A stretch of 64,000 nt of DNA. It comes from Anoplolepis gracilipes. Taxonomy: Eukaryota > Arthropoda > Insecta > Hymenoptera > Formicidae. The notes beneath the pieces were generated by a model that saw only the letters and a list, made by a program, of their open reading frames with translations, searched no databases and was not told where the DNA came from. Within the stretch, counting starts at the first letter, position 1; each line of letters begins with the position of its first letter. Of this stretch, positions 48,621 through 56,807 are shown piece by piece. A program made the position numbers and the translations under genes. The DNA lies in assembly GCF_047496725.1 (NCBI RefSeq), contig NC_132984.1:3483001-3547000 (forward strand), read 5' to 3'.

Positions 48621-50815
48621 CAAAAGAATTTCAGTTCGCTTACCAGCCTCTGAAGAGGAGGACGGCGAGGAAGACGTCGGCGCCAGCAGACGTTCGGTGG
48701 AGGAGACAATATAACGCGACGTCTCGGAACCGGACAATCTACCGTCGTGCGCGGGTGACGATCCAGCCAGGTATCGATCGCTGGAGAATCTATCGATCGA
48801 CCGCGATTGGCTGCAGCGCTGCAGAGCGAGATCGTTGAAGCGATCGTTGCTGGACACATATCGCGTCTGATTGCCGACTTCCGGGAAGCCAGAATATCGG
48901 CCAAAGTCGGCGGATGCCGGCGAGCCGATGGAACGATCTGTATACTTCTGACAAACTGTCTCGACGCCTCTATCGGTGTAGAGACGCCGATTTTGCTCGG
49001 AACTGCTGGAAGAAGCTTGAAGAGACGTGCGATCTGACGATGAATAGCGCTGATGCGCGCTCTCAGGATTAGGCGAATTCGAGAGGAACCTGCGGAGCGT
49101 CCGAAAAATATTGAGCAAAGGAATACGAGAATTTCAAAACAAGCAAGATACAAAGTAGATTATTTTACGCGCGCACGAGTTCACATTTAAAAAGTTTACC
49201 TTGCAAAAACTATGTAACTCTACTTATTCGTAATAAAAATGCAACTGCAATTCAAAATATTAAACATGAAAGAATACAAACTCCAGTTAATAACCAAGTT
49301 CGCAAAGTTATTGCAGACGGTTCATTTAAACTGAACTCAAACTCACCTCTCGGTGGCCGCCGCAATCGCCGAATACCGCTCGTGATGTGCTGTCGCTGAT
49401 GGATCCTGTCGAGGATACCTATCGTGAACGGGCGACTCGGCCAAGTACCTTTCCGACTTGCCGACGAATCTCTCTGGTACCGGAGCGTGTATCGGCGAGG
49501 AGGACAGTATTCTGTCCGCGGAAATGGTGGCGTAGCGAGCATCCTTGGCGTAGACGCCGCCCTGGAGTCCCGTCTGAAGTCCTTCCAAGACCGGGGAAGA
49601 CCCCGAGAGCAGACGATGATCGGACGATCCAGCGTAGCGTTGTTGATCCTTGGCATCGCCGGGAACTGATTGCTGATTGGCCAGCAGCCGTTCGGTGGAG
49701 GCGAAGCGCTCTTTGGCGGGCATCGGCGATGCTGAAGCGGCGCCGTCGGCGCCATACTTGGGCCCCGGAGAATTGGGGGGCAAAATGCGATCAGTAGCAG
49801 GATAACCAGCCAGGCTCTGGCTCGAGGCATACTTCTCGCTCGGACTGGGCGACAATGGCGGTGGCGGGACGAAGCGGTCGTTGGCCGGTGCCGGCGACGG
49901 CGGCGACGGGAACGTCTCCGTGGCGAAGGATCCGACGAGCGCGTTCGCGTTCGCGTATTCACCCGACCCGCTCGAGCCCGCTGCGTCGTAGTGCAACTCC
50001 GAATTGCAGATCGAGTAACGATCGTTATTGGTAACCCGCTGCTCGCCGTGCAACACGCTGAGATCGTTGAATCGCGCGAAACGATCGGCGCTGCCGTGCG
50101 CACCGTAGTGCAAACTGGAGGACTGACCGTACGTCGAAGTCTGATAATGTCCGAAACGTTCGCAATTCGACTGTCGGCCGTCGACGGTGCACTTGGTGAA
50201 ATCGACCGACTGCTTGTCGGACGTCTTCTCGTGCCGCTCGGCCATTCGAGCGCCGACGTGGGCCTGATCGCCGCTTTGGACCTGATAATGTCCGAAACGC
50301 TCGCAACTCGACGGACGACCGCCCTCTCCACACTTGGGATAATCGATACAAGACTTGTCCACGGCCTTCTCGTGCCGCTCACCTCCGATTCGGCTCCCCA
50401 CATGCTCACCGCTCTGAGCCTGATAATGTCCAAAGCGCTCGCAACCCGACGAACGACCCTCTCCGCACTTGGAGAAGTCGATCGTAGGCTTCTCCGCGGA
50501 TTTCTCGTGCCGATCGACCATTCGGGTCCCGACATGCTCGCTGCTTTGGGTCTGTTGATCCGACTGATAACGCTCTTGGCCCGACTGGCTCGCGGTACTC
50601 GAGACCGGACGCAAGTCGGACGATTGTTGCTGCTGCTGCTCCGCTTGTTGCTTAAAGCAGTCGCTGGGATTGCTGGAACCAATCTGGGTCCCCACGCTGC
50701 CGGAATTCGGCGCGCTCGATCCGGGAAGCGGGGATGACGAGGATCCGTACTGAGCGATAGGGTGCTGGTGCAACAGGAGACGATCTCTTCGGCCATAGTC
50801 GTCGTCTGTCGGCAT
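9134..50815 (-). CDS. iRhom: Inactive rhomboid (iRhom), 16 coding exons, 1874 residues
   Basis: Joined minus-strand exons: 50815-49347, 49089-48644, 48208-47662, 47504-47022, 21907-21566, 21475-21289, 19985-19896, 14119-13791, 13625-13539, 13114-12923, 12468-12285, 12093-11857, 11029-10839, 10679-10425, 10043-9890 and 9565-9134. All introns are GT-AG, all phases match, and the total is 5625 nt. iRhoms are ER/Golgi pseudoproteases that control export or degradation of EGF ligands and ADAM17. Residues 1-1090 are a disordered Ser/Pro-rich tail. Residues 1096-1400 are the conserved juxtamembrane domain (RRETAQFFGVDEES, ALLPEHKPPDPD, DRVFDNSNRR). TM1 lies near 1418-1440 after DDFEDHRPYFTYW. A luminal iRhom homology domain with 16 cysteines spans about 1445-1650, followed by six more membrane segments. 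The active-site motif GxSG is GPAG (1733-1736), so the serine is absent; the His of AHxxGF (1787) remains. The ATG at 50815 (GCCACCAGG before it) follows an acceptor at 50846, so at least one 5' exon lies upstream. The tail is longer than in mammalian family members. Confidence 0.96.
9890..10043 (-). CDS. iRhom: iRhom exon 15: TM2-TM3, residues 1680-1731
   Basis: 154 nt from attgcag to GCAGAA|gtaagt. It encodes IVHLVITLLIQYFLMRDLEK, then LTGSLRIALIYFIGALAGNL and ASAIFVPYRAE. RDLE-x-L-x-G and GNLxSAIFxPYRAE are rhomboid-core motifs. Confidence 0.96.
10425..10679 (-). CDS. iRhom: iRhom exon 14: end of luminal domain and TM2 start, residues 1595-1680
   Basis: 255 nt from ttcccgtcag to GCTGG|gtaata. 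It encodes GHPCCIGIHGMCRITTKEYC, then GYFHEEASLCSQVECLHDVC and PDQFYRLFTTIFLHAG. CCIG-x-x-G-x-C, FHEEA-x-LCSQV and PDQFYRL are near-invariant in iRhoms. It holds eight cysteines, bringing the luminal domain to 16, an even number that fits disulphide pairing. Confidence 0.96.
10839..11029 (-). CDS. iRhom: iRhom exon 13: luminal domain, residues 1532-1595
   Basis: 191 nt from atttcgcag to TTTCAG|gtaagt. It encodes NTISTWKKWGPG, VCGLDPKFC and the conserved WPDDITKWPIC. It holds three cysteines. The last codon is split with exon 14. Confidence 0.94.
11857..12093 (-). CDS. iRhom: iRhom exon 12: luminal domain, residues 1453-1531
   Basis: 237 nt in phase 0 at both ends. It encodes NFWLGPRAADLIHLGAKFAP followed by CMRRD, TACCIRN and DDSGCVQSSKADCS. 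The ENFWxGP-x-x-x-DLIHLGAKF block is typical of the iRhom homology domain. It holds five of the domain's cysteines. Confidence 0.95.
12285..12468 (-). CDS. iRhom: iRhom exon 11: TM1, residues 1391-1452
   Basis: 184 nt from gttccag to GGACTG|gtgagc. It encodes the LDDFEDHRPYFTYW signature, then the first membrane helix (ITTVQVLILIISLACYGF) and GPVG at the start of the lumen. Confidence 0.95.
12923..13114 (-). CDS. iRhom: iRhom exon 10: juxtamembrane domain, residues 1327-1391
   Basis: 192 nt from gattacag to TTTGG|gtacgc. The correct frame reads KTSWSRSKYDAPPTEG and on to STIDRVFDNSNRRRYGMGIV and GRFFG. DRVFD-x-SNRR-x-YG is a family hallmark before TM1. The other two frames are also partly open but do not match the family. 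Confidence 0.92.
13539..13625 (-). CDS. iRhom: iRhom exon 9: residues 1298-1327
   Basis: 87 nt between ttcacag and TTCCAG|gtgaaa, encoding FVQQKDDRTTVDGQVRRPRS and ITRDHYIS. It has no start codon or long ORF of its own; its frame is fixed by both neighbours. Confidence 0.88.
13791..14119 (-). CDS. iRhom: iRhom exon 8: Pro-rich cytosolic segment, residues 1189-1298
   Basis: 329 nt from tttgctag to GGTCGG|gtaggt. It encodes SLTRQRPRDRSQS, an acidic GLDEEQSFFE stretch, a poly-Pro run of about eight residues, and KIADILDNAQDREGITSEDL, a likely amphipathic helix. Confidence 0.92.
14291..14580. mobile_element. Partial copy of the palindromic element seen at 23367
   Basis: Begins AAGGGAATCTTTTAAATCCG and continues with AAAATTCTGATTTTAATGAA, a segment ending in ACAAATAGATGAATTTAGG, and CCAAAAACGATTTTAACGGG. 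The same order of blocks occurs in the left arm of 23367-23882. The right arm is missing or decayed. Confidence 0.65.
14988..15525. mobile_element. Non-autonomous hAT-type element with 8-bp target duplication
   Basis: The element proper is 14996-15517 (522 bp). It starts CAGGGTTGGGAAGTAACG and ends AAGTAACTTTCCCATCCGGG; the ends are imperfect inverted repeats. It is flanked by identical 8-bp copies of ATAATTTC at 14988-14995 and 15518-15525. An 8-bp duplication with CAGGG-type ends is the signature of the hAT superfamily. There is no transposase frame inside, so it needs a transposase from elsewhere. A diverged inverted copy lies near 44111-44603. Confidence 0.88.
15640..15860 (-). promoter_or_regulatory. 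GC-rich island inside intron 7
   Basis: About 220 bp with many CpG dinucleotides in an AT-rich intron, containing a near-perfect hairpin (15751-15794). It could be an internal promoter or first exon for a short iRhom transcript, or a conserved enhancer. The strand and role are inferred. Confidence 0.3.
15751..15794. repeat. 17-bp-arm hairpin
   Basis: Arms 15751-15767 (CTGGCATCTACTACTGG) and 15778-15794 pair at 15 of 17 positions around a 10-nt loop. The stem is short for a microRNA precursor. Confidence 0.75.
17859..18036. repeat. Diverged local tandem duplication
   Basis: TTGACAGCTACATT followed by AAAAATAATAT, GAATAGAAAATAT and TTACGTTAATA occurs at 17859-17932 and again at about 17937-18036, the second with an insertion. 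Confidence 0.7.
19896..19985 (-). CDS. iRhom: iRhom exon 7: residues 1159-1188
   Basis: A 90-nt microexon in phase 0 at both ends, from gtttacag to GTCGAG|gtgagt. It encodes SVTLRRWQQPVRRKDSVARM plus ten more residues. RRKDSVARM matches the conserved basic-Ser-x-Ala-Arg block of the family. Because its length is a multiple of three it could be skipped without changing frame. Confidence 0.9.
20057..20995. mobile_element. piggyBac-like non-autonomous element with TTAA flanks
   Basis: The element is 20061-20991 (931 bp), flanked by TTAA at 20057-20060 and 20992-20995. The left end is CCCTCAAACTGAACACG. Read inward from the right, the end is CCCTC, then a TC repeat, then AAACTGAACACG, so the terminal inverted repeat is interrupted by a (GA)n expansion. 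TTAA target duplications and CCC-starting ends are the marks of piggyBac. A second motif (CTGAACGCGTGGG, about 20097) resembles the subterminal ACACGTGGG of the other end. No transposase frame survives. It lies wholly in iRhom intron 6. Confidence 0.82.
21289..21475 (-). CDS. iRhom: iRhom exon 6: conserved cytosolic domain, residues 1096-1158
   Basis: 187 nt from cttgcag to CCGGAG|gtaagt. It encodes YIRRETAQFFGVDEESEALE, then WLDRRRRMASRKYGALLPE and HKPPDPD. This is the most recognisable cytosolic block of iRhoms, which in mammals lies in the region used for partner binding and phosphorylation. Confidence 0.94.
21566..21907 (-). CDS. iRhom: iRhom exon 5: Ser/Thr/Ala-rich linker, residues 982-1096
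   Basis: 342 nt. The acceptor has an uninterrupted poly-T tract of about 16 nt before cag. It encodes QPSPSSGTTGTSTVSS and on to RPRLRRNQSRTEAIR, and is strongly GC-rich against AT-rich introns. An in-frame ATG at 21820-21822 (residue 1011) could start a shorter isoform that keeps all conserved domains. Confidence 0.91.
23332..23362. repeat. Poly-T tract
   Basis: About 31 uninterrupted T next to the left end of the palindromic element. Confidence 0.95.
23367..23882. mobile_element. Palindromic foldback/MITE-like element
   Basis: The left arm (AAGAACCTCTCGAACCTG, AAAATTCTGATTTTAATAAA, ACACACATGTAGAAGAGGCA) is answered by an inverted right arm ending ATTTTCATTAAAATCAGAAT and GAGCGGGTCCCTTCTT. 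Internal blocks such as AAAACGATT and the TTTTTACCATAAAAC/TTTATGGTAAAAAC pair are also inverted, so nearly the whole element folds back on itself. A partial relative lies at 14291. Target duplication not identified; edges approximate. Confidence 0.8.
29150..29420. promoter_or_regulatory. GC-rich island in intron 4 with initiator-like motif
   Basis: About 270 bp rich in CpG, with a 13-bp-arm hairpin (29198-29228, one mismatch, 5-nt loop), a CT run, and TAGTCAGTAC near 29358-29367, which resembles an insect initiator (TCAGT) on the plus strand. It is a candidate internal or nested promoter; no downstream coding exon is recognised. Confidence 0.3.
33123..33175. repeat. (AT)n microsatellite
   Basis: A pure TA/AT run of about 52 bp. 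Confidence 0.95.
37865..38045 (-). promoter_or_regulatory. CpG-rich island in intron 4, possible internal iRhom promoter
   Basis: Dense CpG with a GCGTC pentamer repeat (about 37925-37948). On the minus strand TTCAGTGC at about 37908-37915 is a good insect initiator, followed by purine-rich AGACGA-type sequence. If active it could drive a short iRhom transcript that starts translation in exon 5 (ATG at 21822). Confidence 0.33.
41156..41261. repeat. 31-bp-arm inverted repeat
   Basis: Arms 41156-41186 and 41231-41261 are inverted copies at 30 of 31 positions. The 44-nt spacer is itself an AT palindrome. It is a stable potential stem or a tiny foldback element. Confidence 0.85.
42492..42520. 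repeat. (TA)n microsatellite
   Basis: A pure TA run of about 29 bp. Confidence 0.9.
44111..44603 (-). mobile_element. Diverged hAT-type element, reversed copy
   Basis: Read on the minus strand, this matches 14996-15517 almost throughout. Shared blocks include CAAAGTTACTTT, TATTCGTTACTTTTTT, GTAAAACCATAAATAATA, AACACTCAAAGTATAAATAA, GTCAAATACACGATATATTT, CATAAATAGGTTC and AACGATAAAAGTAACTGTTA. Its ends are eroded and I find no target duplication. It is older or more damaged than the copy at 14996. Confidence 0.82.
45264..45378. repeat. Perfect palindrome, 57-bp arms, 1-bp spacer
   Basis: Bases 45264-45320 are the exact reverse complement of 45322-45378, with a single A between. The arms start CCCATACAGCACGAATC. 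No mismatch is seen. It would form a 57-bp hairpin or cruciform. It is not part of a recognised element. Confidence 0.95.
46340..46361. repeat. (TA)n microsatellite
   Basis: A short pure AT run of about 22 bp. Confidence 0.85.
47022..47504 (-). CDS. iRhom: iRhom exon 4: tail residues 821-982
   Basis: 483 nt from the acceptor ttgttcag to TCATG|gtgagt. It starts YVDRYMPPAAHTPTDRYVP, matching the end of exon 3 in style (HTPVERYVP). It goes on through Gly/Ser runs, Ala/Thr runs and a short Cys-rich piece (CTNPAACC, ACCQMRR). It precedes the 25.1-kb intron. Confidence 0.9.
47662..48208 (-). CDS. iRhom: iRhom exon 3: tail residues 639-821
   Basis: 547 nt from the acceptor cgatacccag to GGACAG|gtaagg. 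The correct frame begins TRYHSPYTTSTG and carries a Gly run, DKYL, DRYSVASQ, DRYFASN, DKYLSLPKPKDRF and VERYVPQPPPE. This frame has no internal ATG-started long ORF and was recovered by phase joining. Confidence 0.9.
48644..49089 (-). CDS. iRhom: iRhom exon 2: tail residues 490-639
   Basis: 446 nt from the acceptor ctccgcag to the donor GGCTG|gtaagc. It continues the tail: RFLSNSPNPES, then repeated DRY/ERY/QRY/SRY motifs and Ser runs. It splits the codon for Arg with exon 1 and Gly with exon 3. Confidence 0.92.
49347..50815 (-). CDS. iRhom: iRhom exon 1 (first coding): tail residues 1-490
   Basis: 1469 coding nt ending in GAGAG|gtgagt. It encodes a low-complexity hydrophilic tail with a poly-Gln run (about residues 57-64), three copies of a unit of about 45 residues (91-228), and then many DRF, DRY, ERF and ERY motifs among SSSP-type stretches. 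The splice acceptor (ttttacag) is at 50847-50848 on the plus map and the exon's 5' edge is 50846. The frame is open from 50846 to the ATG, so coding could extend upstream; the ATG with A at -3 is the simplest start. Confidence 0.93.
50132..50545 (-). repeat. Three in-frame tandem repeats of about 45 codons in iRhom exon 1
   Basis: Residues 91-135, 136-181 and 182-228 share the pattern HVGxR(M/I), RHEK, (I/V)D(F/Y)xKC, and CERFGHYQ. The nucleotide copies differ at many third positions while the residues are kept, which points to selection on the protein. Confidence 0.88.
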
Positions 50816-52101
50816 CCTGGTGGCCCGGGGCCCACTGTCAGGACATCTGTAAAATATATATTAATCGCGTATTACACAAAAAAAAATTCACACACATATA
50901 TATATATATAAATATTAGAAGAAATATTTTTCTGTTTATAAGTTATACATTTATATCATGTAAATAATAGGAAAATATTATGCGTGAGATTAAAATTCTG
51001 TTGTAAATATTAAAAAATAAAGTACGTCATTTTACATCATGTATCACGTAAAAATATACATTTCTTATGAACAATTTTTCTATCATCTCCGATGAAATTC
51101 GAAGAAATCGGCCGACGAAAAAATATTGAATACGCATTTGACGTTTGATACGTCAATGCGCTGGAAGCGTGTCCGAAAAACCTCTCGTACGAGCGGAACG
51201 CGTTAAACTCGCTAATTGCGAAAACCGCCGGCGGCGCCGAGCCGTCTCGTTTGACCTGGAAAAACGGTTCTGCCGCCGGAATCGTACGCATGGAAACGGC
51301 ATAGAGAAGAATGTGATATCAAGAGGAAGCATTGACATTTTATTTTTCGCTAGCACCGATCAAAAAACAGAAAGAGAAAAACACATCTAGGATCGTATAA
51401 AGGAAATATCTCTACTCTTATTTTTTTCAGAAATTCAGTCTTTCTTTCTTTCTTTTTTTATACATACATAATATTTAGCCCTCTTTCTTTATCGCCCGAC
51501 ATCCTCGGACCCCACTTCCGGTTCAAAGGAGCTGTCGATTCCCGCGATTGGAACGTCAAGAAAGTCGGAAGACTCTTCCACGTTTGGCAGAACGCAATTT
51601 GACAAATGGTTTTATCCGGCAGCCGACGTGCGTGAGACACGTGTCACGCGTGACCACGTTTCCCGATGCCGAGAATACCGACGAAATTTCGGAAGTCACG
51701 TCGAAGAATGTTGTCGCCCGTCCGTGAAACAACGCGGACGGCGTTCTTAAGTCACAACGATGCTTGAAATATTTATGACGACAAATTTTCCAGAATAGTA
51801 GTAGCGAGCTTGCATGTACGGGAACAATCGCGATATAAAAATACATATTTCAGCATTATTCAAAGATATATATAAAAGAATTCAATGTATTTAACTAAAT
51901 CGAGAGAAATATGCTATACAAAAAGTAAACAAGCTTTAAAAAAAAAAAAAATCTTATTTTTCTGTTAAACAAAAAAAAAAAAAAAGCAAATACAGCAAAA
52001 TGCAAAAATCTTTCTTCCTTTCTATTCTTTCTTTTAAAAAAGTATAGTAATAAAATTTTAAACAAATTAATTAAATATGACAGATTGTTTTTTATTATTA
52101 A

Positions 52102-52108
<7 letters not shown>

Positions 52109-52160
<52 letters not shown>
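52109..52160. repeat. (TA)n microsatellite
   Basis: A pure TA run of about 52 bp. Confidence 0.95.
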
Positions 52161-52162
<2 letters not shown>

Positions 52163-53238
52163 AAAATTAATAAAAAATATTACTTTTTAAAGCTGATGAA
52201 ACAAAATATAAAAAACATTAAAACCGACACGAGTCCCCATCGTTTCAAGTTGGATCGTCTATCGACTTGCATCGTGATTTCTTTAATAGCGACTCGATTC
52301 GCCAAGATTAATTGTCGAATGGCGATTAATTCGTCCGATGACGAGCCGAGAGTTTCATCTTTTACGAGCATCTTTCAACCGTTGGCACGAGTCTGCTTGG
52401 CACCGATCCAAATTGAATCCATTTAAATACCTGGCCATCGCCACCCACTGGCCTGGCCCCCTAATTTCCGATTTTACGAGATTCGCCGCAACTCCCGCGC
52501 AAGAAACTGTTAATGCATTCGATCTGACATCGATTTGAAAATTCATTCTACTCTTGGTTATTTTTTTATGCTTAACTTACTTTATAATGTAATATAATCA
52601 AGATTTATTTGAAAATCAATGAGAGATATTAAAAAAGGGTTGTATACTATTATTTCTTCAATTATTACATTATTGTAAATTTTATATTTTTATTGGTTTT
52701 ATTAAATTTTATAATTTTATTTATATTTTATTAACAACAAAACCATATCATTAAATAAAATGTGTACGCATTGTTAATTTTTATTGTAATATTAAAGAGA
52801 AGATTTCTACCGTAAATATTCACCGCAGAAACATATTTTACTTTGGTAATCCTACAATTCTACAACTTTCTACAATGCAAGAGGCTCTTACAAGCTGGAA
52901 AATTTTTAATCTCATAACCGCCGACGCGGTAATGGACTCTTACGAAACTATAATAATGGCGAAAGATGTTCGTCGCTCGCATAAAAGTATTTAAGTACTT
53001 CGCTCTTAAGCGAACTAGATCGGAATTTCAATCGGTCACTAATGGATTCTCGATTCCATCCGTCTGTTTTACTTCCAGGTCATGCGAGTCTAAAAGTATC
53101 CGAATTAGTATGCCGTTCTGGTAGATTCCAAGTTGGATTAGCTTGAGATATCTATGCAAGGTAATTATTATTCCTTTGCCATGTTGTCATTTTTGCCAAT
53201 CAAAAATCATAAACTATCTTATGATAAAAGCCAATTAA

Positions 53239-54490
53239 ATTTTGTAAAATTTAAAAGTGTCACTTTTTTATAAATAACAAATTTTCTAAAATTATATCAT
53301 AAAATTGACAAACTACCTTTTCCAATATTTGTGATTCAAATCTATACTCGTACACCTATATTATAATATTATGGATCAAGAGTATTAAACATCACGAATG
53401 TTGAAAATCAAAGTTGTAACTCGAGATAAAATATTTATATTTTCAAACATTTTTTTAAATACGCACGTAACACAAATTATCAAATAAATAGAAAAGAAGG
53501 ATTTAAAATTTAAATTTAATTCCCAAAAATATAGTCGAAAAAGAAAGATAGAAGCTAATACCTCTCTACTATCATTATTTATCAGATAAACAAATGATTT
53601 ATATATAAAGCGATTATATTATTTTGATTAATTCATCTCCGAACGCTGAGAAAAACATTTTGTAAAATTTAAGTGTCACTTTTTTTTATAAATAACAAAT
53701 TTTCTAAAATTATATCGTAAAATTGACAAACTACCTTTTCCAATATTTGTTATTCAAATCTATACTCGTACACCTATATTATAATATTATGGATCAAGAG
53801 TATTAAACATCACGAATGTTGAAAATCAAAGTTGTAACTCGAGATAAAATATTTATATTTTCGAACATTTTTTTAAATACGCACGTAACACAAATTATCA
53901 AATAAATAGAAAAGAAGGATTTAAAATTTAAATTTAATTCCCAAAAATATAGTCGAAAAAGAAAGATAGAAGCTAATACCTCTCTACTATCATTATTTAT
54001 CAGATAAACAAATGATTTATATATAAAGCGATTATATTATTTTGATTAATTCATCTCCGAACGCTGAGAAAAACATTTTGTAAAATTTAAGTGTCACTTT
54101 TTTTTATAAATAACAAATTTTCTAAAATTATATCGTAAAATTGACAAACTACCTTTTCCAATATTTGTTATTCAAATCTATACTCGTACACCTATATTAT
54201 AATATTATGGATCAAGAGTATTAAACATCACGAATGTTGAAAATCAAAGTTGTAACTCGAGATAAAATATTTATATTTTCGAACATTTTTTTAAATACGC
54301 ACGTAACACAAATTATCAAATAAATAGAAAAGAAGGATTTAAAATTTAAATTTAATTCCCAAAAATATAGTCGAAAAAGAAAGATAGAAGCTAATACCTC
54401 TCTACTATCATTATTTATCAGATAAACAAATAATTTATATATAAAGCGATTATATTATTTTGATTGATCCATCTCCGAACGCCGAGAATA
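53239..54490. repeat. Three-copy tandem array, 418-bp unit
   Basis: Units start at 53239, 53657 and 54075 (ATTTTGTAAAATTTAA). Copies 2 and 3 differ by only a handful of bases, mostly at the far end; copy 1 has a few more differences and small indels. The unit is AT-rich with no coding potential. Confidence 0.95.
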
Positions 54491-55418
54491 CGACTTACAA
54501 GGTACACGGTATATTATCGCGTATCCGGATTAATACGCGGAAGAAAAACGTCGACGTGAATGACACTAATTCGAGACCTCTATAAATCACTGTCTCGTCC
54601 TTTCTCTCACCGTTCTGTGAGTGAGCATCCTCACGAGAGGTCGGTATTTATGAAGGATGATAAATAATAAGAAAGTATAATAATAGCGACGCACTCTGCC
54701 ACGTTCCACCCGCCACCCCCTTGCGTTGCCCGCTATCTCGTCCGTTGCCACCCCTTGTTCGATTTCGCCTCGACTGGATGCAATAAATTCATGTCCGCCG
54801 ACTCGACGGCTCCGTCCCTTTGCAGATATTTCCCCCCTTGTCTTTTACGATCCGGTCCTCATTTTTCTTCGCCCGGCAAAGTCGCGGCGAAGTATCGAAC
54901 GGAAATAACGGAGCGTTGGGGAGGAAACTACGTCGAAATACCGGACGGCTCCTATGTGTAAACTTTTAATAATTTTCTAGAAGACGCAGTTTATATTGAA
55001 AAAGTATTGCGCGCGAATCACACATTCATCGCAACGCGTTCGCGTCAGTTTGGAATTTTTCTTGAAAGTGCAACGATCAATTCAATAAAGATTCATCGGA
55101 CTAATTATAATTTCATTATATTTACGCGTTCACCCCTCCTTTGTTTAACTTGATTTGCGTACACAGGCCATTACCTCCATTAGCCTCCAATTAGTGCGAA
55201 ACAATCGATTGCATATGCATTCCGAGCCTGAATATTTTTAATGCATTCCACGTGCGCGGGATCTCTCGCTATCAAGAGGAGAAAAAAATGGCGAACGAGC
55301 CGGTCGATGACCAGTGCCCGGCAAATGGGTCGTAGAGGTCATAAAATCTTATTTGTCGGTCGAATAATGGCGACATTAAGACGTGGCTAGCTTGTATCGC
55401 GCATTCTCCATTAGCCCT

Positions 55419-55434
55419 CGTTCCTCGAGGAACG
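55419..55434. repeat. 16-bp perfect palindrome
   Basis: CGTTCCTCGAGGAACG, in a GC-richer patch. It could be a dimeric protein-binding site; no factor is assigned. Confidence 0.6.
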
Positions 55435-56807
55435 GCTACTCACAATCGCCATTGTTCCATTTTATTTATCGCATTCGTTAATCTCGTCTCAGTCTGGAAT
55501 CCCCTTCAATTTTTCAATCTACAAAACTTTACACTGCTCGTTATTACAATTTGCTTTGGCTACGTTTTATGTACGTATAATTGTGCTATGCGTACGTATT
55601 TATTAAATCGTTATTTACTTGTTAAATAATTTATTGTTATTCACACACAGATCGCGAAACTATAGATAAATTAAAATTCGATTCTATTGTACTTATATAT
55701 AGTTACACTAGTCTATCTATTATTTTTTTTAATCAAGTTTAATTATTTAAATATATAACCAGGTTTCTCGAGTTTTTTTTCAAACACAAGATTATTATGT
55801 ATTATCGCGAAAATAGCTTAGTGTATTTTTAGTCGAAAAGACAGCTGCTACGGTTGTACGAGAACGTGCGATTCTATCGTTTCGTTACGGCTGATTGACA
55901 TTCCGAACAACGTTACAAGATGAATTAAACGACGTAATTAATTATTTTCCCAGTGATAATTAACTCTGCTTAAACAACACATGCATGTCGACGTGTCGCA
56001 GTCGCGGCAACAAAATTAGCAGCGCACACAATGCAACGGTGCTCGTTACAGTTGATCAGTGGTACGTTGCCATTATATCGTAGGACGATCGATATAATTA
56101 TCGTCATCGTAAGACCAGCTCGCGTTTAAATTCAACCCTTCAAATACAAAGGGTCAATCAGATATCAATGCTCACACAATGTGCTATAAAATATTTAGTT
56201 CGAATGTAAATTAGAAAAATAATCGATATCGCGAAAAGAAGAAAAAAAAAAAAAAAACAAAAAATACGTCGCTCGCTACGATTAATCGAGCGGATGGGGA
56301 TGACATCCGCGATTAATCGGATTGATCGTGGAAAAAAATTACACGTGTGTGATAAAAATCGCGTATCCCCAAGACAGGAACGTCGCGACGTGTGTGCGTA
56401 AAAATATATATATGACGGCGCTAATTATGTCAAATTGGAAATACATCCTGTGTAAGATTGTGTCTTCCGTAGCCGCAGCAGCCTCGTTAACCGCCTGTCA
56501 CGCGATACTGTTGGCTCAGTATATACAGATTTCTAATATATGCTCACACACGTTCACGTACAGATGCGCCTGTACGTGTTTGGGTATAGGAAACTACGTA
56601 GAAAGTTATATCTTACAGTTACGGGCACGTTATCGCGGAACTTGTATAACGTAACGTACATACTTACTAGGGGGTAGAGATTGCACGCGCAATATGTCTA
56701 CCGGGTGTGTCCCGGCAACGGATGTCGTGCACGTTCAATTAGAGATTTATTTTTCCCTCAGTCTTGCGACTTTCACTTATGTGATTTCAATGTCTTTTTC
56801 TCTTCAA

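Noticed and set aside
48578..49153. A 191-codon minus frame over iRhom exon 2
   Set aside because: It is the wrong frame: it runs through the donor at 48643 into a poly-A/T tract and does not join the neighbours.
49991..50737. A 248-codon open frame antisense to iRhom exon 1
   Set aside because: Its repeats (LIMSE, ATRRTT) are the mirror of the three in-frame protein repeats, so it is a shadow of the sense exon.
49252..50835. A 527-codon open frame on the minus strand in another frame of iRhom exon 1
   Set aside because: It overlaps the true exon 1 frame, crosses the strong donor at 49346 and encodes Arg/Pro/Ser-rich sequence typical of a shifted GC-rich coding region. The frame that joins exon 2 in phase is the other one.
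53239..54490. A CRISPR-like array
   Set aside because: The 418-bp units are contiguous without unique spacers; it is a tandem satellite in a eukaryotic genome.
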